In this document: positions 1 to 11,769 of the stretch, one piece after another | How positions within the stretch are numbered: the first letter of the stretch is position 1 | Layout of the letters: every line of letters starts with the position of its first letter | NCBI GenBank assembly: GCA_031292335.1 | Contig: JARLHH010000344.1 | Location: 1-15,560, forward strand | Length of the DNA stretch: 15,560 nt | Origin: Candidatus Limnocylindrales bacterium | GTDB lineage: Bacteria; Chloroflexota; Limnocylindria; Limnocylindrales; CSP1-4 | Direction: 5' to 3' | The notes under the pieces: model-generated | Told to the model about the DNA's origin: nothing | Database searches by the model: none | Seen by the model: the letters and a program-made list of their open reading frames with translations, nothing else | Position numbers and translations under genes: made by a program

Positions 1-142
1 CGAACGCGCGGTAGACCGCCCCGCCCTTGAGGGCGAGGTACTTCGTGATCGCCGCGGTCAGCGTCGTCTTGCCGTGATCGATATGGCCGATCGTGCCGAT
101 GTTGACGTGCGGCTTCGTCCGCTCGAACTTCTTCTTCGCCAT
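1..142 (-). CDS. tuf: Elongation factor Tu, 5' end only (runs off left edge)
   Basis: EF-Tu is the GTPase that delivers aminoacyl-tRNA to the ribosomal A site in the cytoplasm. About 47 N-terminal residues are present, beginning MAKKKFERTKPHVNIGTIGH. The G1 P-loop follows as GHIDHGKT (residues 19-26), so the GTP-binding start of the protein is intact; many homologues have Val instead of Ile in this motif. The start is ATG, with AGGGAG about 11 nt upstream on the minus strand. It lies 72 nt downstream of fusA in the usual rpsL-rpsG-fusA-tuf order and is probably co-transcribed with it. A second tuf 3' end lies at the opposite edge, so the genome has two tuf loci. Whether the two copies are identical cannot be seen because they do not overlap. 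Confidence 0.97.
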   Translation of the reverse strand, partial: MAKKKFERTKPHVNIGTIGHIDHGKTTLTAAITKYLALKGGAVYRAF

Positions 143-214
143 CGCTGTTCGCGCTCCCTGGCTCCACGTCGCCGCGCCGGGCCCATTCGGGACCGTCCCG
201 GACCTCTGCCCCTG

Positions 215-2290
215 CTAGACCCTTGACTTCTGAACGAGCTCCGCGGCAATGCTGCCGGGGACCTCGGCGTAATGAGACAGCTCCATCGAATAGCTCGCCC
301 GGCCCTGCGTCTCGGAGCGCAGGTCGGTCGCGTACCCGAACATCTCCGCGAGCGGGACGAACGCCTTGACGACCTGGGTCGTCCCGCGCGATTCCATCCC
401 GTCGATCTGGCCGCGCCGGCTGTTGAGGTCGCCGATCACGTCGCCCATGAACTGCTCCGGCATCGTCACCTCGACCCGCATGAGCGGCTCGAGGATCACC
501 GGGTCGGCCTTCTCGACGGCAAGCTTGACGGCCATCGAGGCGGCGATCTTGAACGCCATCTCGCTCGAGTCCACCTCGTGATACGACCCGTCGAAGACGG
601 TGACCTTGACGTCGACCATCGGGTAGCCGGCATAGATGCCCGTGTCGAGGGCCTCATGGATGCCGTGGTCGATCGCGCGCATGTACTCGCGGGGGATCGT
701 TCCGCCGATCACCTTGTCGATGAACTCGTAGCCGGAGCCCTTCTCGGCCGGCTCGAGCCGAAGCACCACGTGGCCGTACTGCCCCTTGCCGCCGGTCTGG
801 CGGACGAAGCGGCCGTTCCCCTCGGCCGCCCGCCTCACGGTCTCGCGATAGGAGACCTGCGGCTTGCCGATGTTGGCGGCCACCTTGAACTCGCGGACCA
901 TCCGGTCCACCAGGACGTCGAGGTGGAGCTCGCCCATCCCCGCGATCAGCGTCTCACCGCTCTCCGGGTCGGTCTTGACGCGGAAGGTCGGGTCCTCTTC
1001 GGCCAGGCGCTGGAGGGCCAGGCCCATCTTGTCCTGGTCCATCTTCGTCCTGGGCTCGATCTTGACCTCGATGACCGGCTCGGGGAAGGTCATCGACTCG
1101 AGGATCACCGGATGGTCGGGATCGGTCAGGGTGTCGCCGGTGAAGGTCTCCTTGAGGCCCACCGCGGCGGCGATGTCGCCCGCGTAGACCTCCTCGATCT
1201 CCTCGCGATGGTTGGCGTGCATCTGAAGGATGCGACCGATCCGCTCCTTCTTGCCCTTCGACGAGTTGAGCACGTACGAGCCGGACTTCAGCGTTCCCGA
1301 GTAGACCCGGAAGAAGGCCAGCTTGCCCACGAACGGGTCGGCGGCGATCTTGAAGGCCAGGGCGCTGAAGGGTTGCCCGTCGTCGACCGTTCTGAGAACC
1401 TCGGCGTGGGTCAGCGGCTGCTCACCGATCACCGGCGGGACGTCCAGCGGCGACGGGAGGTAGGCGACCACGGCATCGAGCATCGGCTGGATGCCCTTGT
1501 TCTTGAGCGCTGAACCGGTCAGGACGGGCACGATCCGGTACTGGAGCGTTCCCAGCCGGAGGCCGCGCACCAGCTCCTCCTCGGTGAGCTCCGTGCCCTC
1601 CAGGTACTTGTGCATCAGCTCGTCGTCCATCTCGGCGACGGCCTCCACGAGGCGCTCGCGGTGCTTCCGCGCGTCGTCGAGATAGGCGGCCGGGATCTCC
1701 GCGATCTCGATCTCGGCACCCAGGTCGTCGCGATAGAGGATGGCCTGCATCCGGATCAGGTCGATCACGCCGACGAACTTGTCCTCGCTGCCGATCGGGA
1801 GCTGGATGGGCACCGCGTTCGCCCCCAGGCGGTCCTCGATCATCCCCACGCAGCGCCAGAAGTCGGCGCCGGTCCGGTCAAGCTTGTTGATGAAGCAGAT
1901 CCGCGGGACCCGGTACCGATCGGCCTGCCGCCAGACCGTCTCCGACTGCGGCTCCACGCCCGCCACGCCGTCGAAGACGACGACCGCCCCATCGAGGACG
2001 CGCAGCGAGCGCTCGACTTCCATGGTGAAGTCCACGTGCCCGGGCGTATCGATGATGTTGATGCGATGCTCGTCCCAGAAACAGGTCGTTGCGGCGGCGG
2101 TGATGGTGATCCCCCGCTCCTGCTCCTGGGGCATCCAGTCCATGGTCGCCGCGCCTTCGTGGACCTCGCCGAGCTTGTAGATCTTCTTCGTGTAGAAGAG
2201 GATCCGCTCGGTGACCGTGGTCTTGCCCGCGTCGATATGCGCGATGATCCCGATGTTCCGGGTGCGATCGAGCGGGTAGAGACGGGGCAC
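215..2290 (-). CDS. fusA: Elongation factor G
   Basis: EF-G is the ribosomal translocase GTPase, and with ribosome recycling factor it also splits ribosomes. The protein has 691 aa, normal for the family. The GTPase domain is complete: AHIDAGKT (17-24), RGITI (59-63), DTPGH (81-85), NKLD (135-138) and GSALKNKG (259-266). The beta-barrel domain II follows, then domains III-V, including the GELHLD segment in domain III and the domain IV/V sequence near YEFIDKVIGGTIPREY. The start codon is GTG at 2290, supported by GGAG 9 nt upstream and by MPRLYPLDRTRNIGIIAHID aligning with EF-G N-termini. The gap to rpsG is only 16 nt and the Shine-Dalgarno lies just past the rpsG stop, so translation is probably coupled. 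No truncation or odd residue was seen. Confidence 0.98.
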   Translation of the reverse strand: MPRLYPLDRTRNIGIIAHIDAGKTTVTERILFYTKKIYKLGEVHEGAATMDWMPQEQERGITITAAATTCFWDEHRINIIDTPGHVDFTMEVERSLRVLDGAVVVFDGVAGVEPQSETVWRQADRYRVPRICFINKLDRTGADFWRCVGMIEDRLGANAVPIQLPIGSEDKFVGVIDLIRMQAILYRDDLGAEIEIAEIPAAYLDDARKHRERLVEAVAEMDDELMHKYLEGTELTEEELVRGLRLGTLQYRIVPVLTGSALKNKGIQPMLDAVVAYLPSPLDVPPVIGEQPLTHAEVLRTVDDGQPFSALAFKIAADPFVGKLAFFRVYSGTLKSGSYVLNSSKGKKERIGRILQMHANHREEIEEVYAGDIAAAVGLKETFTGDTLTDPDHPVILESMTFPEPVIEVKIEPRTKMDQDKMGLALQRLAEEDPTFRVKTDPESGETLIAGMGELHLDVLVDRMVREFKVAANIGKPQVSYRETVRRAAEGNGRFVRQTGGKGQYGHVVLRLEPAEKGSGYEFIDKVIGGTIPREYMRAIDHGIHEALDTGIYAGYPMVDVKVTVFDGSYHEVDSSEMAFKIAASMAVKLAVEKADPVILEPLMRVEVTMPEQFMGDVIGDLNSRRGQIDGMESRGTTQVVKAFVPLAEMFGYATDLRSETQGRASYSMELSHYAEVPGSIAAELVQKSRV

Positions 2291-2306
2291 GGTCAGGGTC
2301 TCCGGT

Positions 2307-2774
2307 CTACCACTTGAAGTGGCTGAAGGCCTTGTTGGCCTCGGCCATCTTGTGGGTGTCCTCGCGACGCTTCACGGCCGCCCCCAGCCCGTTGGACGCG
2401 TCCACGAACTCCGAGGCGAGCTTCTCGCTCATGCTCTTGCCGTTGCGCTTGCGGGCCGCCTGAACCAGCCAGCGGACGCCGAGCGAGAGGCGGCGATCGC
2501 CGCGGATCTCGACCGGAACCTGGTAGGTGGCACCGCCCACGCGCCGGGGCTTGACCTCGATGATGGGGGTCGCGTTGCGCAGCGCGGTCTCGAGGACCTC
2601 GAGGCCGGGGCGCTTCGCCTGGGCCTCGGCGCGCGCGAGCGCCTGGCGGAGGATGCGGTTCGAGAGGATCTTCTTGCCGTCCATCATCAGCTTCGCGGAG
2701 ATGCGGGCGGTGGTCCGGTTGGCCGGAATCGTCTCGTATTTCGACTTGCGGGGAATGCTGGCGCGACGCGGCAT
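2307..2774 (-). CDS. rpsG: 30S ribosomal protein S7
   Basis: S7 binds the 3' major domain of 16S rRNA and starts assembly of the 30S head; it lines the E site. The protein is 155 aa, normal length. It starts MPRRASIPRKSKYETIP and has the conserved segments KLMMDGKKILSNRI, GGATYQVPVEI (about 80-90) and RWLVQAARKR. The start is ATG at 2774, only 5 nt after the rpsL stop. The sequence TAGGGACCATG makes the rpsL stop part of the ribosome-binding region, which points to translational coupling. In E. coli S7 represses its own operon at the rpsL-rpsG junction. Here that junction is too short to hold the E. coli-type structure, so any feedback site must lie elsewhere, for example in the rpsL leader (inference). 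Confidence 0.98.
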   Translation of the reverse strand: MPRRASIPRKSKYETIPANRTTARISAKLMMDGKKILSNRILRQALARAEAQAKRPGLEVLETALRNATPIIEVKPRRVGGATYQVPVEIRGDRRLSLGVRWLVQAARKRNGKSMSEKLASEFVDASNGLGAAVKRREDTHKMAEANKAFSHFKW

Positions 2775-2779
2775 GGTCC

Positions 2780-3214
2780 CTACTTCTTCTGGCCGGGCAG
2801 GCTCGCGGTCGCTTTCGCGCCGTACTTCGAGCGGCCCTGCTTGCGGTCGCGGACGCCGGCGGTATCGAGCGCGCCGCGGATGATGTGGTACTTGACGGAC
2901 GGAAGATCCTTCACCCGGCCACCCCGCACGAGCACCACGGAGTGCTCCTGGAGGTTGTGCCCGATCCCCGGGATGTAGGCCGTGACCTCCATCTGGTTCG
3001 TGAGCCGCACGCGGGCGATCTTGCGGAGCGCCGAGTTCGGCTTCTTCGGCGTCATCGTGCGGACCTGCAGGCAGACACCGCGCTTCTGGGGCGCACCCGG
3101 AATCGGCATCTGGCGCTGGTCGAGGCTGTTCCAGATCTTGCGCATTGCCGGAGCCTTGACCTTGGCGATCTTCGGCTTCCGGCCGTGGCGCACGAGCTGG
3201 CTGATCGTCGGCAC
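2780..3214 (-). CDS. rpsL: 30S ribosomal protein S12
   Basis: S12 sits at the 30S decoding centre, controls tRNA-selection accuracy and is the classic streptomycin-resistance protein. The start is GTG at 3214, chosen because MPTISQLVR matches S12 N-termini and AAAGGAA lies about 10 nt upstream; an open frame continues upstream but is not S12-like. The protein is 144 aa, longer than E. coli S12 (124) because of an extended loop at about residues 24-43, as in Gram-positive-type S12. The TPKKPNSALRK loop is intact (K57 and K58 match E. coli K42 and K43, the streptomycin-sensitive state). RVKDLPS (100-106) keeps the Asp that is methylthiolated in many bacteria, but Ser106 replaces the usual Gly (E. 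coli G91). It is the first gene of the str unit, read from the promoter at 3365-3394. Confidence 0.97.
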   Translation of the reverse strand: MPTISQLVRHGRKPKIAKVKAPAMRKIWNSLDQRQMPIPGAPQKRGVCLQVRTMTPKKPNSALRKIARVRLTNQMEVTAYIPGIGHNLQEHSVVLVRGGRVKDLPSVKYHIIRGALDTAGVRDRKQGRSKYGAKATASLPGQKK

Positions 3215-3260
3215 GGAGACGCTGTTCCTTTCTCGTGGTCTGCTGGTCCGGCGGCCCTGC

Positions 3261-3278
3261 CACCCGGAGTTCCGGGTG
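3261..3278 (-). promoter_or_regulatory. Hairpin in the rpsL 5' leader
   Basis: A perfect 7-bp stem CACCCGG/CCGGGTG with a 4-nt loop (AACT on the minus strand) lies about 50 nt upstream of the rpsL start. It is inside the roughly 145-nt leader predicted from the promoter at 3365-3394. No U-run follows, so it is not an intrinsic terminator. It could be an RNA structure for feedback by S7 or S12, or only a stabilising hairpin. Its function is inference. Confidence 0.45.
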
Positions 3279-3364
3279 TCTGGTTCGGGCCGCTCGCCGC
3301 CAAACGCGGTGAGCGCGGGGCGGAGCACACGGCGACGACCGACCGGTCGCGGCCGCGAAGGCGG

Positions 3365-3394
3365 AGTTTAGCAGTGGGGCAGCGGACGTGTCAA
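3365..3394 (-). promoter_or_regulatory. Sigma-70/SigA-type promoter for rpsL-rpsG-fusA-tuf
   Basis: On the minus strand a perfect -35 TTGACA (3389-3394) is followed after 18 nt by TAAACT (3365-3370), preceded by TG to give the extended -10 TGCTAAACT. It lies in the 229-nt rpoC-rpsL gap and points at rpsL. Transcription would start near 3358, leaving a leader of about 145 nt. The AT-rich -10 stands out in otherwise very GC-rich DNA, as does the second promoter at 11642-11669. Confidence 0.82.
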
Positions 3395-3407
3395 AGGCAG
3401 CTGCCCC
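3376..3407 (-). repeat. Inverted repeat overlapping the rpsL promoter
   Basis: GGGGCAG (3376-3382) and CTGCCCC (3401-3407) form a 7-bp inverted repeat with an 18-nt loop. The loop contains the -35 hexamer of the rpsL promoter, and the left arm lies in the promoter spacer. As DNA it could be an operator. As RNA from rpoC read-through it could form a hairpin, but no U-run follows. Chance formation is possible at this GC content. Confidence 0.35.
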
Positions 3408-3414
3408 GGGAGGT

Positions 3415-3439
3415 GGCCGGCAGGACGAACCCGCCGGCC
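3415..3439 (-). terminator. Hairpin just after rpoC, possible terminator or processing stem
   Basis: A perfect 7-bp stem GGCCGGC/GCCGGCC with an 11-nt loop begins 4 nt past the rpoC stop codon. The position fits a transcript 3' end for rpoBC. There is no U-tract downstream, so it is not a canonical intrinsic terminator. It may stabilise the mRNA end, or act with Rho or with the adjacent repeat at 3376-3407. Confidence 0.4.
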
Positions 3440-3443
3440 TGGA

Positions 3444-8015
<4,572 letters not shown>

Positions 8016-8025
8016 GGTTCTCCTC

Positions 8026-8053
8026 CGCGCCGCCGCGGCTCTTCAGCGGCGCG
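8026..8053 (-). promoter_or_regulatory. Hairpin next to the rpoC ribosome-binding site
   Basis: An 8-bp perfect stem (CGCGCCGC/GCGGCGCG) with a 12-nt loop lies in the 102-nt rpoB-rpoC gap. Its 3' arm abuts and by one base overlaps the GGAGGA Shine-Dalgarno of rpoC. It could tune rpoC translation or be a processing site. The structure is visible; the role is inference. Confidence 0.4.
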
Positions 8054-8117
8054 ATACGGATCGGGTGCGAGCGGGGCCGGGCCGGCCGAGCGCCGACCCC
8101 GCGAGATGATGGCGGGG

Positions 8118-11100
8118 CTAGTCCTCGAACCCGGCGAGGTTGATGCCGCCGAGGTCCGGGAGTGGGTACGAGGAGACATCCTCCACGAACCGGATCTCCT
8201 CGTCGTTCTCGTTGAGGATCTCGACGCTGAGACCAAGGCTCTGGAGCTCCTTGATCAGGACCTTGAAGGATTCGGGGACACCCGGCGGCTGGATCTCCTC
8301 GCCCTTGACGATCGCTTCGTACGTCTGGACGCGGCCCATGACGTCGTCCGACTTCACGGTGAGGAGCTCCTGCAGGATGTTTGCCGCGCCGTAGGCCTCG
8401 AGCGCCCAGACCTCCATCTCACCGAAGCGCTGGCCGCCGAACTGGGCCTTGCCGCCGAGCGGCTGCTGGGTGATCAGGCTGTAGGGGCCCGTGGACCGGG
8501 CGTGGATCTTGTCCTCCACCAGGTGGTGAAGCTTCAGCATGTAGATCTGGCCGACCGTGATGTCGCGCGCGAAGCCCTCGCCGGTGCGCCCGTCCCGCAG
8601 GTCGATCTTGCCGTTGCCCGGCAGGCCGGCCTCGAGGAGGGCGTCGCGGATCTGGGTCTCGGTCGCGCCGTCGAAGACGGGGGTCGCGGCCTTGTAGCCG
8701 AGCGTGGCGAGCGCCCAGCCAAGGTGGGTCTCGAGGATCTGGCCGATGTTCATCCGGCTCGGCACCCCGAGCGGATTGAGGATGATGTCGACCGGCGAGC
8801 CATCCGGGAGGAACGGCATGTCCTCCTGGGGCAGGATCTTGGCGATGACACCCTTGTTGCCGTGGCGGCCCGCCATCTTGTCGCCGACGCTGACCTTGCG
8901 CTTCTGGGCCACCGACACCCGCACGAGCTTGTTGACGCCGGGCATCAGCTCCGAGTCCTCGCGCGTGAAGACCTTGACGTCCACGACCTTGCCTCGCTCG
9001 CCATGCGGGAGGCGGAGGGAGGAGTCCTTCACCTCGCGGGCCTTCTCACCGAAGATGGCGCGCAGGAGACGCTCCTCGGCGGTCAGCTCCGTCTCGCCCT
9101 TCGGGGTGATCTTGCCGACCAGGATGTCGCCGGGCCGGACCTCGGCGCCGATGTAGACGATCCCCTCCTCGTCGAGGTCCTTGAGGGATTCCTCCCCGAC
9201 GTTCGGGATATCGCGGGTGATCTCCTCGGGGCCGAGCTTCGTGTCGCGCGACTCGATCTCGTGCTTCTCGATGTGGATGCTGGTGAAGAGATCCTCGCGG
9301 ACGAGCCGGTCGCTGATGACGATGGCATCCTCGTAGTTGCCGCCCTCCCAGCTCATGAAGGCGACCAGGATGTTGCGGCCGAGGGCAAGCTCGCCGCCGT
9401 CCGTCGACGAGGAGTCGGCGATCGGATCGCCGACCCCGACCCGGTGGCCGACGTCCACGATCGGCCGCTGGTTGATGCAGGTTCCCTGGTTCGAACGGAC
9501 GAACTTCTGGAGCGGGTAGGTCCGCAGCTCGCCGGCATCCTCGTCGACGAGGATCCGGTCGGCGGTCACCGACGTGACGACGCCGGCTCCTCGGGCCAGC
9601 ACCACCTGGCCCGAATCCTGGGCCGCCCGGCGCTCCATGCCGGTGCCCACGATCGGCGCCTCCGGCTCGAGGAGCGGGACCGCCTGGCGCTGCATGTTCG
9701 AGCCCATCAGGGCGCGGTTCGCATCGTCGTGCTCGAGGAACGGGATCAGGGCCGTCGCGACCGAGACCACCTGCTTCGGGCTCACGTCCATGTACTCGAT
9801 CCGGTCCGGCGCCACCTCGGGGAAGAGGTCCCGGAACCGGCACGGAACGCGGTCCGTCACGAAGTGCCCGGCCTCGTCGAGCGCGGCGTTGGCCTGCGCG
9901 ACGTGGTGCTCCTCTTCCTCGTCCGCGGCGAGATAGACGATCTCGTCGGTGACGACGGGACGGATCGGGAAGGCCTGCGCCTTCTGGCGCTTCAGCTCGG
10001 CGACCCCGGGGCCGGCCAGCGGCTCGCCCTTGCGGACCACGACCTCGCCGCCCTTGCCGACGAGGTCGGCGCCGGCTTCGAAGGTCGTGACGTCCGCGTC
10101 GTCCCAGGCGACGCTCCGCCGCACCTTGCGATACGGCGTCTCGATGAAGCCGTAGTCGTTGATCCGGCCGAACGTCGCGAGCGAGCCGATCAGGCCGATG
10201 TTCGGGCCTTCGGGTGTCTCGATCGGGCAGATGCGCCCGTAGTGGCTGTGGTGGACGTCGCGGACGTCGAACCCGGCCCGCTCGCGCGACAGGCCACCCG
10301 GACCCAGCGCGGAGAGGCGCCGCTTGCTGGTCAGCTCCGCCAGGGGATTCGTCTGGTCCATGAACTGGGAGAGCTGGCTTCCGCCGAAGAACTCCTTCAT
10401 GGCCGCGGAAACCGGCCGGATGTTGATCAGGGCGTTGGGCGTCGCCTTGTCGATCTCCTGGATCGTCATCCGCTCGCGGACCACGCGCTCCATGCGGAGC
10501 AGCCCGATGCGGAACGCGTTCTGGATCAGCTCGCCGTTGGCGCGGATGCGCCGGTTGCCGAGGTGGTCGATGTCGTCCGGCTGGCCGCCGCCGTTGTTGA
10601 GAATGATCAGCTGCCCGACGATCGCGGCGATGTCCTCGCGGGTGATGGTCCGGCCGAGATGCGGGTCGGACTGGTCCTCCCGGGGAAGCTCGAAGCCCAT
10701 CCGGGCGGCGATCGCGCCGAGCTTCTTGTTGAACTTGTAGCGCCCGACGCGCCCGAGGTCGTAGCGGCGGAAGTTGAAGAAGAGGCTCTCCACGAGCTGC
10801 CGCGCGTTGTCGCCGGTGGGCGGATCGCCCGGGCGGAGCTTCTTGTAGACCTCGATGAGCGCCTCGGCCTGGGTGTTCGTGGGGTCCTTGTCCAGGGTCG
10901 CGGCGATGTAGGGGTGCTCGGGGTTGTCGTCCAGGCCCGCGAACACGCCGGCGATCTCCTCGTCGCGCTCGTAGCCCACCGCGCGGAGGAACGTGGTCGC
11001 CGCGATCTTGCGCTTGCGGTCGACCTTCACCGAGAGCAGGTCGCGGTTGGACGTCTCGAACTCGAGCCAGGCGCCGCGGTTGGGGATGACCTTGGCCGTG

Positions 11101-11582
11101 TAGAGGTCGCGTCCGGAGCTGGGGTCCTCGACCTTGCCGTAGTAGACGCCCGGCGAGCGGACGAGCTGGCTCACGACGACCCGCTCGGCGCCGTTGATGA
11201 TGAACGTGCCCAGCTCGGTCATCCAGGGGTAGTCGCCCATGTAGACGCGCTGGCGCTGGATCTCCCCGGTCTCCTTGATCAGCAGCTCGACGTTGACGTA
11301 CAGGGGCTTGCTGTAGGTCTGGTCGCGGGTCCGGCACTCGAGCTCGGAGTACTTGGGCTCGCCGAACTCGTAGTCCAGGAACTGGAGCTCCATCACCTTG
11401 CCGGTGAAGTCCTTGATCGGGCTGATCTCATCGAACAGCTCCCGCAGGCCCCGGTCGATGAACCAGGCGAACGATCGGACCTGGAGCTCGATCAGGTTGG
11501 GGATCTCACGCTTTTCCGAGATTCGGGCGTACGAGATCCGGCCGGACGGCGCGAGGGACGAGGAATCAGCGACAGGCAGCAT
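8118..11582 (-). CDS. rpoB: DNA-directed RNA polymerase subunit beta
   Basis: Beta is the second large catalytic subunit of RNA polymerase and the target of rifamycins. It has 1154 aa, a compact form lacking the large E. coli insertions. The start is ATG at 11582 with AGGAG about 7 nt upstream. Visible blocks: rifampicin cluster GSQLSQFMDQTNPLAELTSK (401-420) followed by RRLSALGPGG; ETPEGPNIGLI (455-465); GGNYEDA with E751 and D752 near the active site; GDKMAGRHGNKGV with K902 and K910; and the C-terminal region PLGGKAQFGGQRFGEMEVWA (1041-1060) that contacts beta'. Ser419 occupies the position of E. coli His526, a major rifampicin contact, while the equivalents of Q513, D516 and S531 are retained. 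It has its own promoter in the rplL gap. Confidence 0.98.
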   Translation of the reverse strand: MLPVADSSSLAPSGRISYARISEKREIPNLIELQVRSFAWFIDRGLRELFDEISPIKDFTGKVMELQFLDYEFGEPKYSELECRTRDQTYSKPLYVNVELLIKETGEIQRQRVYMGDYPWMTELGTFIINGAERVVVSQLVRSPGVYYGKVEDPSSGRDLYTAKVIPNRGAWLEFETSNRDLLSVKVDRKRKIAATTFLRAVGYERDEEIAGVFAGLDDNPEHPYIAATLDKDPTNTQAEALIEVYKKLRPGDPPTGDNARQLVESLFFNFRRYDLGRVGRYKFNKKLGAIAARMGFELPREDQSDPHLGRTITREDIAAIVGQLIILNNGGGQPDDIDHLGNRRIRANGELIQNAFRIGLLRMERVVRERMTIQEIDKATPNALINIRPVSAAMKEFFGGSQLSQFMDQTNPLAELTSKRRLSALGPGGLSRERAGFDVRDVHHSHYGRICPIETPEGPNIGLIGSLATFGRINDYGFIETPYRKVRRSVAWDDADVTTFEAGADLVGKGGEVVVRKGEPLAGPGVAELKRQKAQAFPIRPVVTDEIVYLAADEEEEHHVAQANAALDEAGHFVTDRVPCRFRDLFPEVAPDRIEYMDVSPKQVVSVATALIPFLEHDDANRALMGSNMQRQAVPLLEPEAPIVGTGMERRAAQDSGQVVLARGAGVVTSVTADRILVDEDAGELRTYPLQKFVRSNQGTCINQRPIVDVGHRVGVGDPIADSSSTDGGELALGRNILVAFMSWEGGNYEDAIVISDRLVREDLFTSIHIEKHEIESRDTKLGPEEITRDIPNVGEESLKDLDEEGIVYIGAEVRPGDILVGKITPKGETELTAEERLLRAIFGEKAREVKDSSLRLPHGERGKVVDVKVFTREDSELMPGVNKLVRVSVAQKRKVSVGDKMAGRHGNKGVIAKILPQEDMPFLPDGSPVDIILNPLGVPSRMNIGQILETHLGWALATLGYKAATPVFDGATETQIRDALLEAGLPGNGKIDLRDGRTGEGFARDITVGQIYMLKLHHLVEDKIHARSTGPYSLITQQPLGGKAQFGGQRFGEMEVWALEAYGAANILQELLTVKSDDVMGRVQTYEAIVKGEEIQPPGVPESFKVLIKELQSLGLSVEILNENDEEIRFVEDVSSYPLPDLGGINLAGFED

Positions 11583-11641
11583 GAACCGCTCCTAGACCGA
11601 GGAGGGAGAGGGAAGAGAGGGCCGCGCTCACGGAATTGGAA

Positions 11642-11669
11642 ATTGTATCGCTCGTGCGGATTCTGTCAA
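11642..11669 (-). promoter_or_regulatory. Sigma-70/SigA-type promoter for rpoB-rpoC
   Basis: On the minus strand a perfect -35 TTGACA (11664-11669) is followed after 16 nt by TACAAT (11642-11647), one base from the consensus -10. The local AT-rich patch is striking in this DNA. Transcription would start near 11635, about 50 nt before the rpoB start. This gives rpoBC a transcription source separate from the ribosomal protein unit upstream. Confidence 0.87.
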
Positions 11670-11677
11670 GCGCGCCA

Positions 11678-11711
11678 AAGCCGGGAAGGCGCCCGTGCGC
11701 CGTCCCGGCTT
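11678..11711 (-). terminator. Second hairpin in the rplL-rpoB gap, possible attenuator
   Basis: A 9-bp stem (AAGCCGGGA/TCCCGGCTT), a one-base mismatch and an inner 5-bp stem (GGCGC/GCGCC) with a 4-nt loop form a long hairpin. It ends 9 bp before the -35 box of the rpoB promoter. On the minus strand the stem is followed by only a short T-run (the stem-end TT plus one T). It may be a weak terminator or attenuator that separates rplJL transcription from rpoBC. Confidence 0.45.
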
Positions 11712-11723
11712 CTGCGGCCAGTG

Positions 11724-11750
11724 GCCGGCCGGGCCGCAGGCCCGGCCGGC
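11724..11750 (-). terminator. Very strong GC hairpin after rplL, probable attenuator
   Basis: A perfect 12-bp inverted repeat (GCCGGCCGGGCC and its complement) with a 3-nt loop lies 19 nt past the rplL stop. There is no U-tract. E. coli also has a partial terminator and an RNase III site between rplL and rpoB that lower rpoBC expression relative to the ribosomal proteins. By position this hairpin could do the same. The structure is certain; the function is inferred. Confidence 0.55.
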
Positions 11751-11769
11751 GCACCCGGCGTGGCGGCCG

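Noticed and set aside
272..1513. Open frame of over 400 codons on the plus strand, antisense to fusA
   Set aside because: Mirror of EF-G codons. Composition is biased to Leu, Asp, Arg, Val and His and no domain is visible.
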